From Melioribacteraceae bacterium (lineage in GTDB: Bacteria > Bacteroidota > Ignavibacteria > Ignavibacteriales > Melioribacteraceae): 64,000 nucleotides of DNA. This document shows positions 61,550 through 64,000 of this stretch, in pieces; the first letter of the stretch is position 1, and each line of letters starts with the position of its first letter. The stretch covers positions 1-64,000 of the forward strand of contig JAFGMI010000037.1 in assembly GCA_016927595.1 (NCBI GenBank), in the 5' to 3' direction. Under the pieces are notes generated by a model. The model saw only the letters and a list, made by a program, of their open reading frames with translations, was not told the DNA's origin and made no database searches. Both the position numbers and the translations under genes were made by a program.

Positions 61550-64000
61550 CTATTTAGCGAGCATTATTTTATTAGTAAATATCCTGTCTCCGGCAGTCAT
61601 TCTGACTATATAAACTCCAGTACTGCATTGTTCCAATCTGATATTCAAACAATAATATCCCGGCTGATGATAATTATTGATCAGATTTTTAACGAGCCTT
61701 CCGGTTATATCATACAGTTGTATTGACACAAATGATTGATGAGGCACCTGGTAATTAATTAATGTAGAGGGATTGAACGGATTCGGATAATTAGGCAGCA
61801 GTGCAAATTCATCAGGCATTTCTTTGTTATTATCAGCAGATACAATAGAAGTGAAAGCAGCAATCACTTCTTTATCATCATCCATTGTTACAATTACTGA
61901 TTCTTCTGTCCCCTGGGCATCGCCGCTCCACATCGAAAGCATATATCCTTCCGCCGGATGAGCAGTAAGCGTTACAATTTCACCAGGTTTATAGAATGAC
62001 TCGATTGATTGAGGATTTGCAGATACGGTTCCTTCGCCGAAAGTGACTATCTCCAGCACAAAATAATCCGGTTCGTAAACTGCCCATCTTAAGTCACCCA
62101 GTGCATTTCCGTTCTCTGATAATCTGAGTAACGGTGAAGAAGCGGAGAGAGTAAAATTCCCGGTTTCCGCTTCTTCGTACAAAGGATCGTAATCAACTAA
62201 GCCATTCCCAGCTTTAGCCCCGTTGAAATATTTAACAGGTCCGGCATTAAATATATCGCAGTAACTGATTTGTGATAACTGTCCGTAAAGCGATACAGAA
62301 TTCGGACTGTTAGAGAAAACGGAGTTTTTTATTATAGTCTGATCACAATCATGAGCATTTATAATCTCATAATTCCCGAAACCAATATTATCAAATGTGC
62401 ATTGGTCGATTTTAACGACAGGTCCGGGTGTGAATATTACATTATCTCCACCGTACAAAACCAGTGCCTCTCCGGGAATATTCCAGAAAGTACAATTTGA
62501 GATTTCCAGGTAACCTACGCTGTAAATGCCGCTGTTCAAATCCTCTGCATCAAATCGTAAACCCTCACTTCCGCAATTAGTGAAGGTACTGTTTGTAATA
62601 ATAATGGAATCAGCGAATGTGCCTCTATATGTCCTGAAAAAATTACCGAAATTTTCCACGGACACATCTTTGAATAAACAGCTGTCGATGAACAGCTTGT
62701 AATGTTTATCGAAAGGATCATCATCTGTTCTTATCAGATACTTTGCGGGTGTATTCGTTCCCGACATCCCATCAAGTTCAACGCCGGTCAAAGACAGACT
62801 GCCTCCGTTTCTTATTTCAAAAATTATTCTGGTGCTTGAAGAAGAATTGTTCTGCCGTATTACAGGCTTTTCAGTAAGATCAGCTTTCGCTCTTATAACA
62901 ACCGGTATATTTAATTCTAAATTACTGCTGTTCGTATATATCCCGCCATCAGTAACGAGTTCAATGATATCTCCCGGATTGTATTCAGTGAGAGCCTTGA
63001 TTAGCGAATCCTGACCTGCTTCTACAGAAAAAACCTTTACAGGCGTTGGTGGAGGCGGATACCAGTCAGGTCCTACATCCCTGCTCTTGAGAGGTCGTAT
63101 TTTAATACTATCACTGGAAAATTCATCTGCGCCAACATCATTACCGTCACTTCTGATTTGCCCGTCAAAATCCGTTAATACAAAATCATATAATCCGGCA
63201 GAAGCATTTATAGCCGGGCTTGATTCTGAAAGTCTCCACAAACTGTCTGCATCATATCTCAACTGGGGATCTATTATCTGAATGCCGTCCGGCTGCTCAA
63301 TTCCCAGAGGTCCGCCGTAAAATATGTTGCCTTCGTAAAAGAAATCCGAAGGTGTGTCTTCGTACTCGATAATCCTTGTTGTACACTTGACCAAATTATT
63401 TGCAATAGTACAGTCTTTCGGAGGCAAAACCAGCTCATCATCAGATCCGGAACCGATATTAAAATTTTCTAAACTGTTTATAATTGTATTATTCACTACA
63501 ATCGCATTTACTACCTGCCCATACCTGGTCGAGTCCTGTTCATAATTCTCAACTCCATTCATCATAGTCAGTGCGGCTCTGTAGCCGGTACCACGAAGGT
63601 TTTCCATGTAGTTATTATAAACTTTATGGTTTTCCCCTATTATTCTAATCCCACCGGTATTTGATTTATTATTACCGATAAAAAAGTTGCCATGAACTTC
63701 AGCCCAGTCTCCATGCCTGAGCGTAAGAGAACCTTCACTTTCATAAAAAGTATTATATCTGAAAGTATTGTGACCACTCTTATTTGAAATGATTTCTGCT
63801 TCACCGTTACATTGTTTAAAAAGGTTATACTCAACCGTGGTATATGAATCGTAATTCCACCATTGGCTGGTCCCGATTCTTATAGTCTCACCACCGTTCA
63901 CGCCAAGCTCAGGTCGGTTATCAAAATAGTTGCTGTCAATCAAATGGTAGTCGGGTACAGCATCGAGCCATACAACAAGAGTAGTACCGTTATGCTTTTT
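61550..64000 (-). CDS. PL6-family lyase with second beta-helix, InlB-like repeat and T9SS tail, partial
   Basis: The frame is open to the right edge (it reads HNGTTLVVWLDAVPDYHLID before a TTG that could be mistaken for a start), so the N-terminus lies beyond 64000; 816 codons are visible. PL6 signatures of chondroitinase B and alginate lyases are FDNRPELGVNGGETIRIGTS, CNGEAEIISNKSGHNTFRYN (catalytic lysine) and SLTLRHGDWAEVHGNFF (catalytic arginine). A second beta-helix half follows (PGDIIELVTDGGIYTN, IPVVIRAKADLTEKPVI), then an InlB-like module (GEGTVSANPQ, LTAHPAEGYMLSMWSGDAQG) and a type IX sorting domain (LPNYPNPFNPSTLINYQVP). Alginate is the best-fitting substrate given PL17 and the SDR in the same cluster. 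Confidence 0.92.
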   Translation of the reverse strand, partial: KKHNGTTLVVWLDAVPDYHLIDSNYFDNRPELGVNGGETIRIGTSQWWNYDSYTTVEYNLFKQCNGEAEIISNKSGHNTFRYNTFYESEGSLTLRHGDWAEVHGNFFIGNNKSNTGGIRIIGENHKVYNNYMENLRGTGYRAALTMMNGVENYEQDSTRYGQVVNAIVVNNTIINSLENFNIGSGSDDELVLPPKDCTIANNLVKCTTRIIEYEDTPSDFFYEGNIFYGGPLGIEQPDGIQIIDPQLRYDADSLWRLSESSPAINASAGLYDFVLTDFDGQIRSDGNDVGADEFSSDSIKIRPLKSRDVGPDWYPPPPTPVKVFSVEAGQDSLIKALTEYNPGDIIELVTDGGIYTNSSNLELNIPVVIRAKADLTEKPVIRQNNSSSSTRIIFEIRNGGSLSLTGVELDGMSGTNTPAKYLIRTDDDPFDKHYKLFIDSCLFKDVSVENFGNFFRTYRGTFADSIIITNSTFTNCGSEGLRFDAEDLNSGIYSVGYLEISNCTFWNIPGEALVLYGGDNVIFTPGPVVKIDQCTFDNIGFGNYEIINAHDCDQTIIKNSVFSNSPNSVSLYGQLSQISYCDIFNAGPVKYFNGAKAGNGLVDYDPLYEEAETGNFTLSASSPLLRLSENGNALGDLRWAVYEPDYFVLEIVTFGEGTVSANPQSIESFYKPGEIVTLTAHPAEGYMLSMWSGDAQGTEESVIVTMDDDKEVIAAFTSIVSADNNKEMPDEFALLPNYPNPFNPSTLINYQVPHQSFVSIQLYDITGRLVKNLINNYHQPGYYCLNIRLEQCSTGVYIVRMTAGDRIFTNKIMLAK

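Noticed and set aside
61550-63943. Complete PL6 gene starting at a TTG at 63943
   Set aside because: The frame continues open to position 64000 with PL6-like sequence, so the gene is truncated by the window rather than starting there.
1-64000. tRNA, rRNA, CRISPR array, insertion sequence, riboswitch or prophage genes
   Set aside because: No short regularly spaced direct repeats, transposase or integrase frames, or tRNA-like cloverleaf sequences were noticed by eye. A covariance-model scan was not possible here.

Overview
The window is AT-rich bacterial DNA from the FCB group, most likely an Ignavibacteriota (Melioribacter-like) heterotroph. The pointers are C-terminal type IX sorting domains with the NYPNPFNPST signature, a GWxTD-domain protein, many Sus-free secreted polysaccharidases and lipoproteins, and Shine-Dalgarno sites of the AAGGAG type. 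This placement is inference, because no rRNA or marker gene is present. Nearly the whole window is carbohydrate catabolism and almost every gene lies on the minus strand.

Layout, left to right. (1) 1-8124: a leftward operon of a LacI regulator, a CUT1-type ABC sugar importer (binding lipoprotein and two permeases, no ATPase), a GWxTD protein, a lipoprotein, a FadL/OmpP1-like outer-membrane barrel and a truncated secreted protein. Two LacI-type operators flank the regulator gene. (2) 8401-9673: an ECF sigma factor and overlapping membrane anti-sigma candidate. (3) 10072-14832: galT-galK, a carboxymuconolactone-decarboxylase-family gene, and moeA-mobA. (4) 15183-27538: secreted pectin and side-chain enzymes (GH43, GH28, PL1, GH105, CE8, GH31). 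(5) 27857-29356: a xylulokinase gene on the plus strand. (6) 29378-40835: a ten-gene uronate operon, uxaC-uxaE-uxuB-pfkB kinase-larA-like-gnd-kduI-kduD-aldo/keto reductase-yiaK-like. (7) 41187-64000: a sixteen-gene leftward alginate/polyuronate cluster with PL6, PL17, two PF05426-type lyases, a GH88-GH2 fusion, KdgF, hexuronate transporter, a DEH-reductase-like SDR, KdgK, KDPG aldolase, a GntR regulator and accessory genes.

How it works together. Secreted PL1, GH28 and CE8 would cut pectin, and PL6, PL17 and PF05426 lyases would cut alginate or related polyuronates. GH105, GH88 and PL17 release unsaturated monomers, which KdgF and KduI/KduD or the SDR turn into 2-keto-3-deoxygluconate; KdgK and Eda then split it. 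Saturated galacturonate goes through UxaC, UxaE and UxuB to mannonate. No mannonate dehydratase gene is present in the window. Instead the same operon encodes an intact LarA-superfamily (nickel-pincer) protein, a divergent PfkB kinase and 6-phosphogluconate dehydrogenase. The most interesting reading is a dehydratase-free galacturonate route: mannonate epimerised to gluconate, phosphorylated, and oxidatively decarboxylated to ribulose 5-phosphate. This is inferred from gene content and intact catalytic residues, not demonstrated.
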